A DNA stretch of 64,000 bases from contig JAOSKR010000003.1 in the NCBI GenBank assembly GCA_027493545.1, positions 305,360 through 369,359 of the forward strand, given 5' to 3'. Every line of letters starts with the position of its first letter. Position 1 is the stretch's first letter. This document shows, in pieces, positions 1 through 9,687 of this stretch. The notes under the pieces were generated by a model. It saw only the letters and a list, made by a program, of their open reading frames with translations. It made no database searches and was not told the DNA's origin. Position numbers and translations under genes: made by a program. Source of the DNA: Roseovarius sp. (GTDB taxonomy: Bacteria; Pseudomonadota; Alphaproteobacteria; Rhodobacterales; Rhodobacteraceae).

Positions 1-1
1 C

Positions 2-211
2 GCGGCCGAGATCGTGCCCTTCGCCGACGGCGAAGCGGCCGAGCGCTTTGCCAGCGCCCAGGGGGGGCGCGTGATGGAACTCGACGACATTCCCGACGCC
101 GCGGTGCTGGCGCCCGAGACCGACCGCGACGCGGTCGCCGGGTCCGAGGCCGACGCGACCGAGGATTTCAAGTCGCGCCTGCGGGCGCTTTCCGAGGAAA
201 GGATCAACTGA
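2..211 (+). CDS. nosL: NosL C-terminus (nitrous oxide reductase copper chaperone), partial
   Basis: Only the last ~69 residues are in the window; the reading frame is open from base 2. The tail has the pattern 'PFADGEAAERFA...GGRVMELDDIPDA', which resembles the end of NosL lipoproteins, the Cu(I) donors for the periplasmic nitrous oxide reductase NosZ. The assignment leans heavily on context: the stop lies one base before the ATG of a Tat-exported ApbE-family protein, and nosL-nosX is the usual 3' end of alphaproteobacterial nos clusters. The lipobox and copper ligands lie upstream of the window, so family membership cannot be checked here. Confidence 0.7.
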   Translation, partial: AAEIVPFADGEAAERFASAQGGRVMELDDIPDAAVLAPETDRDAVAGSEADATEDFKSRLRALSEERIN

Positions 212-212
212 G

Positions 213-1136
213 ATGCAGCCGCTCTCCCGCCGCCGATTTCTGACCATCGCCGCCTGCGCCGCCGCGTTCGCGCCTGGCGCCCATGCCGCCGCCGCGCTGA
301 CGCAGTGGCGCGAACGCGCGCTGGGCGCGCAGGTGACGCTCAGCCTGGCCCATCCCGATGCCGAGGCCATCGCCGCGCGCGTCTTTGCCGAACTGCGCCG
401 CCTCGAGGCGGTCTTCAGCCTCTATCGCGAGGACTCGGCGCTTGTCGCCCTCAACCGCGACGGGGTGCTGCCCGCGCCGCCCTTCGAGTTGCTTGAATGC
501 CTCGGGCTCTGCGACCGCGCGCACAGCGCCACCGGCGGCGCGTTCGATCCCACGGTGCAGCCGCTCTGGGCGGCCTTAGCGCGCGCACAGACGGACGAGA
601 CGTCCGACCGCGGAGAGATCGAGCGCGCCCGGCAGCTGGTGGGCTGGCGTGGGGTGGCCTTCGACAGCGGCGCGGTGCGGCTCGCGCGTCCCGGCATGGC
701 GCTGACATTGAACGGCATCGCCCAGGGCTATATCGCCGACCGGGTGGCAATGATGCTGCGCCGCGAGGGGCTGGACGAGGTGATGATCGACACCGGCGAG
801 CTGCACGCGCTGGGCGGGCATCCGGGCGGCGGCGCCCGGCCGGTGACGCTGCAGGCGCCGGACGGCGAGGTGCCGGGCCGTACCGGGCTGAGTGACGCGG
901 CGCTGGCGACGTCCTCGCCGCTGGGAATGCGCATGGGCGGCACCGGACCGGGGCATATCCTGAACCCGGCCAGCGGACAGCCCACGCAGGCGCGCTGGCG
1001 CCTCGTCAGCGTCACCGGCCCGAGCGCAGCGCTGGCCGATGCGCTGAGCACCGCGCTCTGCGTGATGGAGGACCGCGGCGCGATGGACGCCGCGCTGGCG
1101 GCGTTCCCCGGCATGACGCTCTTGCACCTGTCCTGA
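213..1136 (+). CDS. nosX: NosX, Tat-exported ApbE-family FAD:protein FMN transferase
   Basis: 307 residues. The N-terminus carries a twin-arginine signal (SRRRFL at residues 5-10, then a hydrophobic stretch ending in AHA), so the protein is exported folded to the periplasm. The body follows the ApbE/NosX pattern: 'GGAFDPTVQPLW' near residue 115, 'LTLNGIAQGYIADRV' near 170 and a C-terminal 'ADALSTALCVM'. The family attaches FMN from FAD covalently to a Thr/Ser of target proteins; in nos clusters the target is the membrane flavoprotein NosR. It starts one base after the preceding nosL-like gene, indicating one operon. A generic ApbE role is possible, but the Tat signal and neighbour favour NosX. 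Confidence 0.86.
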   Translation: MQPLSRRRFLTIAACAAAFAPGAHAAAALTQWRERALGAQVTLSLAHPDAEAIAARVFAELRRLEAVFSLYREDSALVALNRDGVLPAPPFELLECLGLCDRAHSATGGAFDPTVQPLWAALARAQTDETSDRGEIERARQLVGWRGVAFDSGAVRLARPGMALTLNGIAQGYIADRVAMMLRREGLDEVMIDTGELHALGGHPGGGARPVTLQAPDGEVPGRTGLSDAALATSSPLGMRMGGTGPGHILNPASGQPTQARWRLVSVTGPSAALADALSTALCVMEDRGAMDAALAAFPGMTLLHLS

Positions 1137-1403
1137 CAGGGGGGCGGCACATGAGGCGTTACGCCGCATTGCCAAGAGGGCCTGATGCGCATGCCCTCGG
1201 TCATGGGGGAAGGGGGATTTGCAACTGATATCCAAGTCTGTTCTACTGCCCGCGGGCAAATCAGTTCTGCACTCGGCCGGATGGAGCGATCCCTGAAAGG
1301 GGCTGCTGCAATCGGTGCGTCGTGCGGGCAGAAATGGGATCAAACCCGGCCTTCCGGCGCGTACCGCAGCCGGAATGTGTACATTGAAGAGAGGAGTTAC
1401 GTA

Positions 1404-2372
1404 ATGAAACGTCACCTGTTGGGAGCCGTGCTGGCACTCGCCGTGCCGTCACTGGCCGTCGCGCAGGATTGCGGCAAGGTTACGATCGGCGAAATGAACT
1501 GGGCTTCGGCGCAGATCGGCGTCGCGGTTTCCAAATTCCTGCTGGAACAGGGATATGGCTGCGAAGTCGAGGTCGTGCTTTCGGATACCACGCCCGCCGT
1601 CACCTCGCTGGCGGAAAACAACGAACCCGACATCGTCCCCGAGCTGTGGAGGAACTCCGTCGGCGAGGTCTATGACAAGCTCAAGCAGGGCGGCAAGATC
1701 GCCGAGCTGACCCAGACGCTCGATCCGGGCGGGGTCGAAGGCTGGTGGATCCCGACCTACCTGGCCGAAGCGCACCCCGAGTTGAAGACCATCGAGGGCG
1801 TTCTGGCAAATCCCGAACTGGTCGGCGGCATGTTCAACAACTGCCCCGACGGTTGGGGCTGCCGCATCGTCAGCGACAACCTCGCGCGTGCCTTCGATCT
1901 GGAAGGGCATGGCATCAAGGTCTTCGACCACGGCTCGGGCGAGACCCTGGCGGCCTCGATCGCCTCGGCCTACACCGACAAGAAGCCCTGGTTCGGCTAC
2001 TATTGGGCGCCGACCACCCCACTGGGCAAGTACGACATGACCAGCATCGATCTGGGCCCCTATGACAAGGCCGCGCACGAGGCCAACCAGAACCCCGGCA
2101 ACCCCGATCCCAAGCCGTCGGCCTTCCCGATTGCGCCGGTGCTGACGGTGGTGACCACCGATTTCCGGGACTCGCATCCGGTGGTGTCGGAATTCCTGGC
2201 CAATGTCAGCTTCAAGACCGATAAGATGAGCGCGCTTCTGGCCTGGCAGGACGAGAACAAGGCCACCGCCGAAGAGACGGCCGTCTATTTCCTCCAGAAC
2301 AACACCGAGACCTGGGGTGCATGGCTGAACGACGATGCGCGTGCGAAGCTCTCCAAGCTGCTGGACAAGTAA
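1404..2372 (+). CDS. Glycine/proline betaine ABC transporter, periplasmic binding protein (ProX/OpuAC family)
   Basis: 322 residues with a cleavable Sec signal (hydrophobic residues 4-18, AVAQ cleavage site). The open frame extends upstream, but the ATG at 1404 follows a GAGGAG ribosome site and gives a proper signal peptide, so it is preferred. OpuAC-type features are 'PELWRNSV', 'GGVEGWWIPTYL' and 'FGYYWAPTTPLGKYD'; aromatic clusters of this kind form the cage around quaternary ammonium groups. It is followed by permease and ATPase genes on the same strand, the ProXWV arrangement. Nearby betaine-demethylation genes suggest that uptake feeds catabolism as well as osmoprotection. The 267 bases upstream, after nosX, hold no gene I can identify. 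Confidence 0.9.
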   Translation: MKRHLLGAVLALAVPSLAVAQDCGKVTIGEMNWASAQIGVAVSKFLLEQGYGCEVEVVLSDTTPAVTSLAENNEPDIVPELWRNSVGEVYDKLKQGGKIAELTQTLDPGGVEGWWIPTYLAEAHPELKTIEGVLANPELVGGMFNNCPDGWGCRIVSDNLARAFDLEGHGIKVFDHGSGETLAASIASAYTDKKPWFGYYWAPTTPLGKYDMTSIDLGPYDKAAHEANQNPGNPDPKPSAFPIAPVLTVVTTDFRDSHPVVSEFLANVSFKTDKMSALLAWQDENKATAEETAVYFLQNNTETWGAWLNDDARAKLSKLLDK

Positions 2373-2527
2373 CCGCAACGGACTGCGGGCGGGGCGGCGT
2401 GAACAGACGCCGCCCCTGCCTTTTGCCGCCAGTCGATCGCGGTGTCCGGCCCGCTCGGATGTGCCGGATCCGGCGTGCATGACAACCAGGCAAACAACAG
2501 GGTCCGAACGGGCCGGAGAAGGGGAAG

Positions 2528-3552
2528 ATGGCAACCTATGATTTCGTGTTCGAGGCGCTGGGGCTGAAGGAGGCCTGCGGCACCGACAAGGGCGGGCTAT
2601 CGTCGATGGCCGATCTGATGGGCCAGGCGACGGGCGGCAAGGTCGAAGTATCGCTTTGGGACACGCCGTTTCCGTCGCTCGACGTGCTGCACGAGGCCTG
2701 CCCCGCGATCCCGCAATCACGCGACCTGACGCTGGGGCTCGAACAGGGCTTTCTGGCCATCAAGGACAGCCTCAAGGTGGTCGTCGATCCGCTGACGCAG
2801 CCGCTTAGCTGGGCGCTGAACGACGCGCTCTGGGTGATGCAGTCGATCCCGTGGTGGATCATGATCCCGGCGCTGGCGCTGATCGCGTGGGGGTCGGTCG
2901 CTCGCTCAGGCTGGTGTGGCTGATCGTGCTCTCGTTCGGCTTTCTCGCCTTCATCGACTATTACGACTACACCATGCAGACGCTGGCGATCATCTTTGTC
3001 TGCGCGTTCATATGCGTGGTGCTGGGGGTGCCTATCGGCATCGCCATGTCGCGCAACGACACGTTTCAGCGCGCCGCGATCCCGGTGCTCGACATGCTCC
3101 AGACGCTGCCGCCCTTCGTCTACCTCATTCCGCTGATCTTTCTCTTTTCGGTCACCGAGCCCAAGCTTTACGGCATCGCCATCATCCTTTACGCCATCGT
3201 GCCGGTGGTGCGCCTGACCGATCTCGGCATCCGGCTGGTCGATCAGGACGTGATCGAGGCCGCCGATGCCTTTGGCATGACCAGGCGGCAGAAGCTCTTT
3301 CGCGTGCAGATACCGCTGGCGCTGCCCAACATCATGGCGGGCGTCAACCAGACCATCATGATGAGCCTCGCGATGGTGGTCATCGCCAGCCTGGTTTCAG
3401 CGCCGGGGCTTGGCGTGCTGGTGCTGCGCGGCATCCGCAACCTCGAGCTTGGCGTCGGCCTGGTGTCGGGGCTGGGGATCGTGCTGCTGGCGATCATCCT
3501 CGACCGGGTGACCAAGGCCGCGCTGGCGCGGATCAATGCGACACAGAAATAG
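2528..3552 (+). CDS. Betaine ABC transporter permease (ProW family), split by a one-base deletion
   Basis: Two overlapping frames make one protein of about 341 residues: the first runs from the ATG at 2528 and the second ends at 3552. The frame changes at the G run 2889-2893. Restoring one G (GGGGG to GGGGGG) joins the N-terminal part, which includes the first membrane segment, to the permease core in the order IAWG-VGRS. The core has several hydrophobic segments and the EAA loop 'EAADAFGMTRRQKLFRVQIP' that docks on the ATPase. The long hydrophilic N-terminus (~100 residues) is usual for ProW. The break lies in a homopolymer and is probably a sequencing error. Confidence 0.88.
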
Positions 3553-3561
3553 GGACCGGCC

Positions 3562-4616
3562 ATGAGCGATGAAATCAAGGTTTCCGTCCGCCACCTCTAC
3601 AAGATCTTCGGCAGCGATCCGCAGACGGCGCTGGAAAAGGTCAAGGCCGGCATGGGCAAGACCGAGTTGCAGGCCGAGACCGGCCATGTGCTGGGCCTCA
3701 ACGACATCAATGTTGACATGCCCGCCGGGAAGACAACGGTGATCATGGGGCTGTCGGGGTCGGGCAAGTCGACCCTGATCCGGCACCTCAACCGCCTGAT
3801 CGAGCCCACCGCCGGCGAGGTCTTTGTCGACGGCGAGAACATCCTGACCTATGGCGAGCGCAAGCTGCGCCACCTGCGCCAGCACAAGATGTCGATGGTG
3901 TTCCAGAAGTTCGCGCTCCTGCCGCACCGCACGGTTCTGGAAAACGCCGGCATGGCGCCCTCCATCGAGGGTCAGAGCCGCAAGCAATACGCGGCGGAGG
4001 CGACCAAATGGCTCGACCGGGTCGGGCTCGAGGGACAGGGCAACCAGTACCCGGCGCAGCTCTCGGGGGAATGCAGCAGCGTGTCGGGCTGGCCCGCGCG
4101 CTGACCTCGAATTCCGACATCATGCTGATGGACGAGGCGTTCTCGGCGCTCGACCCGCTGATCCGCACCGACATGCAGAACCTGCTGATCGACCTTCAGG
4201 ACGAGCTGGCCAAGACCGTGATCTTCATCACCCACGACCTCGACGAGGCGCTGAAGCTGGCCGACCACCTGGTCATCCTCAAGGACGGCTTCATCGTCCA
4301 GCAGGGCGAGCCGCAGGAAATATTGCTCAATCCCAATGATCCCTACATCGAGGATTTCGTGAGCGACATCAACCGCGCGAGGGTGCTGCGCGTACGCTCG
4401 GTAATGGAGGAAACCGCGGCCGAGGCGGACGGGATCTCGGGCGAGGTCGATGCCGAGGATACGCTGGAATCGGTGATCAAGAAGTCCGGCGGCGACACCA
4501 CCAACCTCTACCGGGTGACGAGCGGGGGCAGGCAGGTGGGCATCCTGCACATGCAGGATCTGGTCCGGGCGCTGGTGCCGCGCGATCCCTCCGAGCGAGT
4601 GGCCGAGGACGCCTGA
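3562..4616 (+). CDS. Betaine ABC transporter ATP-binding protein (ProV family), split by a one-base deletion
   Basis: About 351 residues once two frames are joined. Walker A is GLSGSGKST, the Q-loop is MVFQKFALLPHRTV, Walker B is IMLMDEAFSALD and the H-loop is FITHDLDEA. The frame breaks inside the ABC signature: LSGE...continues in another frame as GMQQRVGLARAL. Adding one G to the run at 4065-4069 restores LSGGMQQR. The C-terminus has a CBS-like regulatory region ('TTNLYRVTSGGRQVGILHM'), as in osmosensing ProV/OpuAA proteins. It starts 9 bases after the permease stop, so proX-W-V form one operon. Confidence 0.9.
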
Positions 4617-4747
4617 GGCCGCCCGCCGGCCCTGTTTTCCGTCGGGAAGCCCGGCCTACGCGAGGTGGCTGCCGGTCGCGTGCCCGTCGCTGGTGCGACG
4701 GACGGGTGCTTCCAATCAAACGCGACACGCCATAATCGGAAACACCC

Positions 4748-4768
4748 GTCCCGGGCTCGACCCGGGAC
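4748..4768. repeat. Short palindromic GC-rich intergenic element
   Basis: A perfect 8-base inverted repeat GTCCCGGG/CCCGGGAC flanks a 5-base loop, between the convergent ends of proV and the flavoprotein gene. It resembles the GC-rich hairpins inserted inside ileS near 59.9 kb and looks like a dispersed palindromic (REP-like) unit. It could also act as a bidirectional transcription barrier, although no T tract follows. Confidence 0.5.
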
Positions 4769-4839
4769 CTTGTTCCGCCGGCGCAAAGACTCCGGCTCGG
4801 AGGCCGGGCGGGCATCAATCAGATCTGTTGCCGCGGCGC

Positions 4840-6885
4840 TCAGATATCCTTCATCAGCCGCAGCGCGTCATAGATCGCGGCGTGGGTGTTGCGGGCGCTT
4901 ACCGCGTCGCCGATCCGGTAGAGGTGAAAGGCGCCTTCCGGGTTGCGCACCACCTCCTGCGGCCGCCCGGCAATGAGCGCGTCATAATCGACCGCTCCGC
5001 CGTTGAGCGAGAGCGGCTTCAGTTCGAAATAGAGATCGGCGAGCGGCAGGATGCCATAGTTCACCACCACCTGGTCGTAGTGCTTCTCGCTGGTGAAGTC
5101 GCTGTAATCGGTGCCGATCACCGCCTTGAGCCGGTTGCCGTCGCGAATGACGTCGCGCAGCCGGCGGGTCACGGTAAAGGTCACGTCGCGGTGTTGCAGC
5201 GCGCGCATGTAGGGCACCAGGTTCATGGCCATGATGTCGGGGGCAAAGCTGCGGTCGGGGGTCATCACCTCGACCGTGGCGCCGGCCTCGGCGGCGACCT
5301 CGGCCGCCATCAGCCCCGGGTGATCGCCGCTTTCGTCATAGATCAGCACGTCCCGGCCCGGTTTCACGTCGCCCGAGATCAGATCCCGGGCACTGACCAC
5401 CAGCGGATGTTCCTGCCCGGTCTCGAAAAGTTCGGTATTGGGCAGCCCGCCGGTGGCGACGATTACCACGTCGGGCCCGAGCGCGGTGACGTCCGCGGCC
5501 TCGGCCAGGGTGTTGAAGCGGAACTCGACGCCGCGGGCGGTGCATTGCGCCATGCGCCAGTCGATGATGCCTATCATCTCGCGCCGGCGCGGGTTGAGCG
5601 CGGTCAGGCGCACCTGTCCGCCGGGATCGGGCTGGGCCTCGAAGACGGTCACCTGGTGGCCACGCTCGGCAGCGACGCGCGCGGCCTCGAGCCCTCCGGG
5701 GCCGGCGCCCACCACGACCACGCGCTTGCGCGTCGGCGCCGGTTCGATCCGGTGCGGCATGCTCAGTTCGCGCCCGGTGGCGGGGTTGTGGATGCACAGC
5801 GCCTCGCCCGCGGCATAGATGCGGTCGAGGCAGAAGTTGGCGCCGACGCAGGGGCGGATGTCGTCCTCGCGCCCCGCCATGATCTTTTCCACGATATGCG
5901 GGTCGGTGATGTGCGCCCGCGTCATTCCCACCATGTCCAGAAGCCCCGCCGCGATGGCGTGGCGCGCGGTCGCGACGTCGGGGATGCGCGCGGCATGGAA
6001 GGTGGGCATGCCGGTGGCCGCCCTGACCGCGCCGGCGAAATCGAGATGCGGCGCGGCCTTCATCCCCTGCACCGGGATGACGTCGGTCATCGCCGGGTCG
6101 GTGTGGATGCGCCCGCGCACGACGTTGAGGAAATCGACCATGCCGCTTTGTGCCAGCCGTTTCGATATCTCGATCCCCTCCTCGGGGGTGATCCCGCCCG
6201 CCTCGGCCTCGTCGGCGGTATAACGCAGCCCGATGATATAGTCGTCGCCCACCCGCTTGCGGATGCCGCCCAGCACGTCCCATACCAGCTGCATCCGGGT
6301 GTCGAGGCTCTGGCCCCCGTAGGGCCCGTCGAGATCGTTGGTCAGCGGAGACCAGAACTGGTCGAGCAGGTGGCCGTAGACCTGCAGTTCGACCCCGTCC
6401 ATGCCGCCTTCCTTCATCCGCTCGGTGGCGTCGGCGAAATCGGCGATGATGCGTTCTATGTCCCAATCCTCGGCCAGCTTGGGAAAGGCCCGGTGCGCCG
6501 GTTCGCGGTGTTTCGACGACGACACCGAGGGCAGCCAGTCGCCCTTGGCCCAGCCGGTGCGGCGGCCCAGATGGGTCAGCTGGATCATCACCGCGCAGCC
6601 GTGATCGTGGCAGACGTCGGTTAGTTGGCGGATCCACGGTACCACCTCGTCCTTGTAGGCGAGGATGTTGTTGAAGACCGGCGGGCTGTCGCGGCTTACC
6701 GCCGCCGAGCCGGCGGTCATCGCCAGCGCCACCCCGGCCCTGGCCCGTTCGGCGTGATAGGCGGCGTAACGCTCCTTGGGCATCCCGTCCTCGGGATAGG
6801 CGGGTTCGTGCGCGGTGGTCATGATCCGGTTGCGCAGCGTGAGATGCTTGAGCTGGTAGGGCTGCAGCAGGGGGTCTTTGGACAT
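4840..6885 (-). CDS. NADH:flavin oxidoreductase, DgcA / N-methylproline (stachydrine-type) demethylase family
   Basis: 681 residues, of the size and architecture of the 2,4-dienoyl-CoA-reductase/trimethylamine-dehydrogenase family. An N-terminal Old-Yellow-Enzyme-like FMN barrel is followed by an Fe-S segment (CVGANFC...ALCIHNP near residues 335-360) and C-terminal FAD/NAD Rossmann modules (VVVVGAGPGGLEAARVA near 387). Close relatives remove N-methyl groups from dimethylglycine or N-methylproline. In the Fe-S segment the second Cys of the common C-x2-C-x3-C pattern is Ala. It lies 24 bases downstream of the MttB-family gene on the same strand, so the two are probably co-transcribed. The exact substrate (dimethylglycine, N-methylproline or another) cannot be read from the sequence. 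Confidence 0.82.
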   Translation of the reverse strand: MSKDPLLQPYQLKHLTLRNRIMTTAHEPAYPEDGMPKERYAAYHAERARAGVALAMTAGSAAVSRDSPPVFNNILAYKDEVVPWIRQLTDVCHDHGCAVMIQLTHLGRRTGWAKGDWLPSVSSSKHREPAHRAFPKLAEDWDIERIIADFADATERMKEGGMDGVELQVYGHLLDQFWSPLTNDLDGPYGGQSLDTRMQLVWDVLGGIRKRVGDDYIIGLRYTADEAEAGGITPEEGIEISKRLAQSGMVDFLNVVRGRIHTDPAMTDVIPVQGMKAAPHLDFAGAVRAATGMPTFHAARIPDVATARHAIAAGLLDMVGMTRAHITDPHIVEKIMAGREDDIRPCVGANFCLDRIYAAGEALCIHNPATGRELSMPHRIEPAPTRKRVVVVGAGPGGLEAARVAAERGHQVTVFEAQPDPGGQVRLTALNPRRREMIGIIDWRMAQCTARGVEFRFNTLAEAADVTALGPDVVIVATGGLPNTELFETGQEHPLVVSARDLISGDVKPGRDVLIYDESGDHPGLMAAEVAAEAGATVEVMTPDRSFAPDIMAMNLVPYMRALQHRDVTFTVTRRLRDVIRDGNRLKAVIGTDYSDFTSEKHYDQVVVNYGILPLADLYFELKPLSLNGGAVDYDALIAGRPQEVVRNPEGAFHLYRIGDAVSARNTHAAIYDALRLMKDI

Positions 6886-6909
6886 TCTCGTTCCTTGCTC
6901 GGGTCTCGG

Positions 6910-8485
6910 TCAGTACCGGGCGTCTGGCGTTGCGGCCTTCTTGCGCGCGATGTAGTCCTTCAGCGCCTCGTCGGTGGCCGCGTCCATCGGTGGTGCCTCA
7001 TAGCCCGCCAGCGTCGCCTTCCAGCGGGTGTTGGCGCGGTGGGCATGGTCGATGCTGCCCTGTTCCTCCCACGTCTCATAGGGCTGGTCGTCGTTCAGGC
7101 CGCTGTCCCAATAGGCGGTCTGGTAGTGGCGCAGGGTGTGGTCGGTGCCAAAGAGATGCTCGCCCGGTCCGAACTGCGCCAGCGCCTCGATGCCAAGCGT
7201 GTCGTCGTTCACCTCAATCCCCGCCAGATAGGCGTGCAGCGCCCCGGCCATGTCGCAATCCATCACGAATTTCTCGTACGACATCGACAGCAGCCCGTCG
7301 AGGAAACCGGCGGTGTGCAGGATGTAGTTGGCCCCGCCCTGGATCGCCGACATCATCGACATCATCGATTGCTGCATCGCCTGTCCGTCGGGGCGCTTGG
7401 AGGTGCTGAAATTGCCCGCGCAGCGCAGGGGCAGGTTCAGTCGCCGCGCCAGTTGCCCCATCACCAACGAGCCGAGCGCGGGCTCGGGCGTGCCGAAGGT
7501 GGGGCTGCCCGAACGCAGCGACATCGACGACAGGAACCCCGCGATGACCGCCGGCGCGCCGGGGCGTACCAGCTGCGTCAGCGCCGCCGATGCCATCGAT
7601 TCGGCCAGGCACTGTGCCACCGACCCGGCCATGGTCAGCGGCGAGACCGCGCCGCCCAGCAGGAACGGCAGGTGGATCGAGCCCTGCCCGGCCTCGGCAT
7701 AGGTGCGGATGCCGGCGGTGGTCACGCCGTCGAGCACCAGCGGCGAGGTGGTGTTGAAATTGCCCATGATGACGCAGTTTTCATCGACGAAACCGGCGCC
7801 AAAGAGGATGCGGCACATCTCGATGCTGTCGGCGGCGCGCTCGGGCGCGGTGATCGAGCCCAGAAAGGCGCGGTCGGAATAGCGCATGTGGGCGTAGACC
7901 ATGTCGAGATGGCGCTTGTTCACGGCGATGTCGGTGGGCTCGCAGATGGTACCGCCGGAATGGTGCAGCCAGGGCGAGGATTGTGCGAGCTTCACCAGGT
8001 TCTCGAAGTCAGCGATGGTGCCATAGCGGCGCCCGGTGTCCAGATCCATGACGAAAGGCGAGCCGTAGGCTGGCGCGAATACCATCGCATCGCCGCCGAT
8101 CTCGACATTGTTGGCGGGGTTGCGCGCGCATTGGGTGAACCGCGCCGGCGCGGTGCGCAGGATCTCGCGCACCATGCCGGGCGCGAAGCGGATGTTCCAG
8201 GCGGCGCCGTTGGCCGGGCGCACCTCGGCCCCGGCGGCGCGGTAGAGGCGCATCGCCTCGGCATCCTCGCGCACGACGATTCCGATTTCGGCGAGGATGC
8301 GGTCGGCCGCGGCCTCGATCCGGTCCAGCGCGTCGTCGCCCAGAAGGTCGTAGGTCGGTATCTTGCGGGTGATAAACGGCACCCGCAGATGCGCGTTCTG
8401 GCCGGGCTCGGCGCTGCGGGCACCGCGGGTCTGGCCCCGGCGGGAGCGGCGAGGGGGCGGGCTGGGCCGTCTGGATTTCCAACAT
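6910..8485 (-). CDS. MttB-superfamily (trimethylamine methyltransferase family) protein, non-pyrrolysine type
   Basis: A long frame ends at 6910 and can start at a GTG at 8380-8382. The better start is the ATG at 8483-8485, eight bases after a GGAG site, which requires removing one base from the G run at 8453-8457. This gives about 524 residues with the basic, low-complexity N-terminus ('RRSRRGQTRGAR') usual for alphaproteobacterial members. The body has MttB-family features such as 'FITRKIPTYDLL', 'GGTICEPTDI' and 'FGTDHTLRHYQTAYW'. There is no in-frame amber codon, so it lacks pyrrolysine and belongs with the MtgB-like members that demethylate betaines with a corrinoid protein. No corrinoid protein gene is adjacent. 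It is divergent from a LysR gene. Confidence 0.8.
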
Positions 8486-8597
8486 CGGGCGGGCTCCTTC
8501 AGGAAGGGCGGTCATGGCCGGGTGGGTCGGGCGACCGTGTGCCCGGCACGATCCCCCGTGGCAGGCGGTTTCGCAATTGTCAAAATATTCATTTAGG

Positions 8598-8612
8598 GTT
8601 AGATGAACTAAC
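8598..8612. promoter_or_regulatory. Candidate LysR operator in the AT-rich divergent promoter region
   Basis: A perfect palindrome GTTAG-ATGAA-CTAAC lies between the divergent mttB-like and lysR genes (intergenic 8486-8683). The stretch from about 8575 to 8640 is markedly AT-rich compared with the surrounding DNA and must hold the promoters of both genes. LysR proteins bind interrupted dyads of about this size. The location supports a regulatory role; binding is inferred. Confidence 0.5.
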
Positions 8613-8683
8613 GCATAAGAATGTTGATATGCGACAATAACGCGCCGGAACCGACGCATTGAACACCTTGCAATGAGGTCAAC

Positions 8684-9564
8684 TTGCCCCAACGCCCCTA
8701 TGGACTGCCCGCGATGAGCGCGCTGGTGGCCTTCGAGGCCGCTGCGCGCCATGTCGGCTTCAAGGCCGCCGCGTGCGAACTGAACGTCACGCCCGCCGCG
8801 ATCAGCCACCAGGTCAAGGCGCTGGAGACCGAACTCAGATGCCTGCTTTTCCACCGTCATCACCGCGGAGTCGAGCTGACCGAGACCGGCGCCTATCTGC
8901 TGGTGGCGCTGCAGCGCGGCTTCGAGACGATGGGCGATGCCGTCGACCAGCTGCGCAAGCACACCAACCGCGCCTCGGTCACCATCCGCGTCACGACCGC
9001 GGTCAGTTCGTTGTGGCTGACGCCCAAGCTTGCGCAGTTCTGGAAGGCGCATGGCGACGTCTCGGTGGCCCAGATCGTCAGCGACACCGGGCAGGCGCCG
9101 GCCGATTGCGATCTTTCCATCCATTACGGCGACATGGCACGCGACAGCGGCAACTGCAGCGTCCTCTTCCATGACCGGATCATGGCCCTGGGAGTCCGCG
9201 CTTTGCCCGGGCGCATCCGCTGACGGGGGTCGGCGATCTGGCGGCGCTGCCGCTCATCCATTTCGATTCCGGCGTCGCCGGCTGGACCGACTGGCGCGGC
9301 TGGTTCCGGGCGCTCGGCCATGACGGGCCGATCAACAACAGCCACCGCGTCAACAACTATGTCATCGCGCTGCAGGCGGCGCGCGACGACATGGGCGCGG
9401 TGCTGGGCTGGGTCGGGCTGACGCGCAGCTACATCGACAGCGGGCAGTTGGTGCCGCTTGTCCCCGACGAGATCGAAACGGTCGAGGATTTCTACGTCAA
9501 GCTGCAGCCGCACGCGTCCGACCGGGCGCGGCTGGTCCATGACTGGCTGCTGGCCTGTGCCTGA
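8684..9564 (+). CDS. LysR-family regulator (GcvA-like), split by a one-base deletion
   Basis: About 293 residues. The N-terminal winged helix-turn-helix shows 'MSALVAFEAAARHVGFKAAA' and 'VTPAAISHQVKALE', as in GcvA-type LysR proteins. The first frame ends at 9223. The C-terminal effector domain continues in the next frame ('IHFDSGVAGWTDWRGWF', 'AARDDMGAVLGWVGLTRSYI') to 9564. The missing base lies close to 9195-9200. The start chosen is the TTG at 8684, because the residues before MSALVAF match the usual leader; the ATG at 8714 is an alternative. It is transcribed divergently from the mttB-like gene and probably controls the demethylation genes. Confidence 0.85.
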
Positions 9565-9687
9565 GCACGGGCGAGGGGCGGCTGTTCCGGCCCGGCCGGG
9601 TGGGGCGCACGCCGCATTGAAACCGGATGCGAAACACGGCATGCAGGGTCGGGAATGCCAGTTTGGCATGACACCGAGGGGCGGAAC

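Noticed and set aside
1137..1403. Riboswitch upstream of proX
   Set aside because: I looked for glycine and SAM riboswitch cores in this 267-base gap and found no convincing conserved elements.
2528..4616. Programmed frameshifting in proW and proV
   Set aside because: Breaks are in G runs of five, lack slippery-site plus structure organisation, and the same kind of break occurs in many unrelated genes; sequencing error is simpler.
4693..6624. 643-residue open frame on the plus strand
   Set aside because: It is the antisense of the flavin demethylase gene; His/Val/Gly-rich translation without domains, a typical shadow in GC-rich DNA.
6625..8640. 671-residue open frame on the plus strand
   Set aside because: Antisense of the MttB-family gene, which has clear family similarity and a ribosome site; the shadow has neither.
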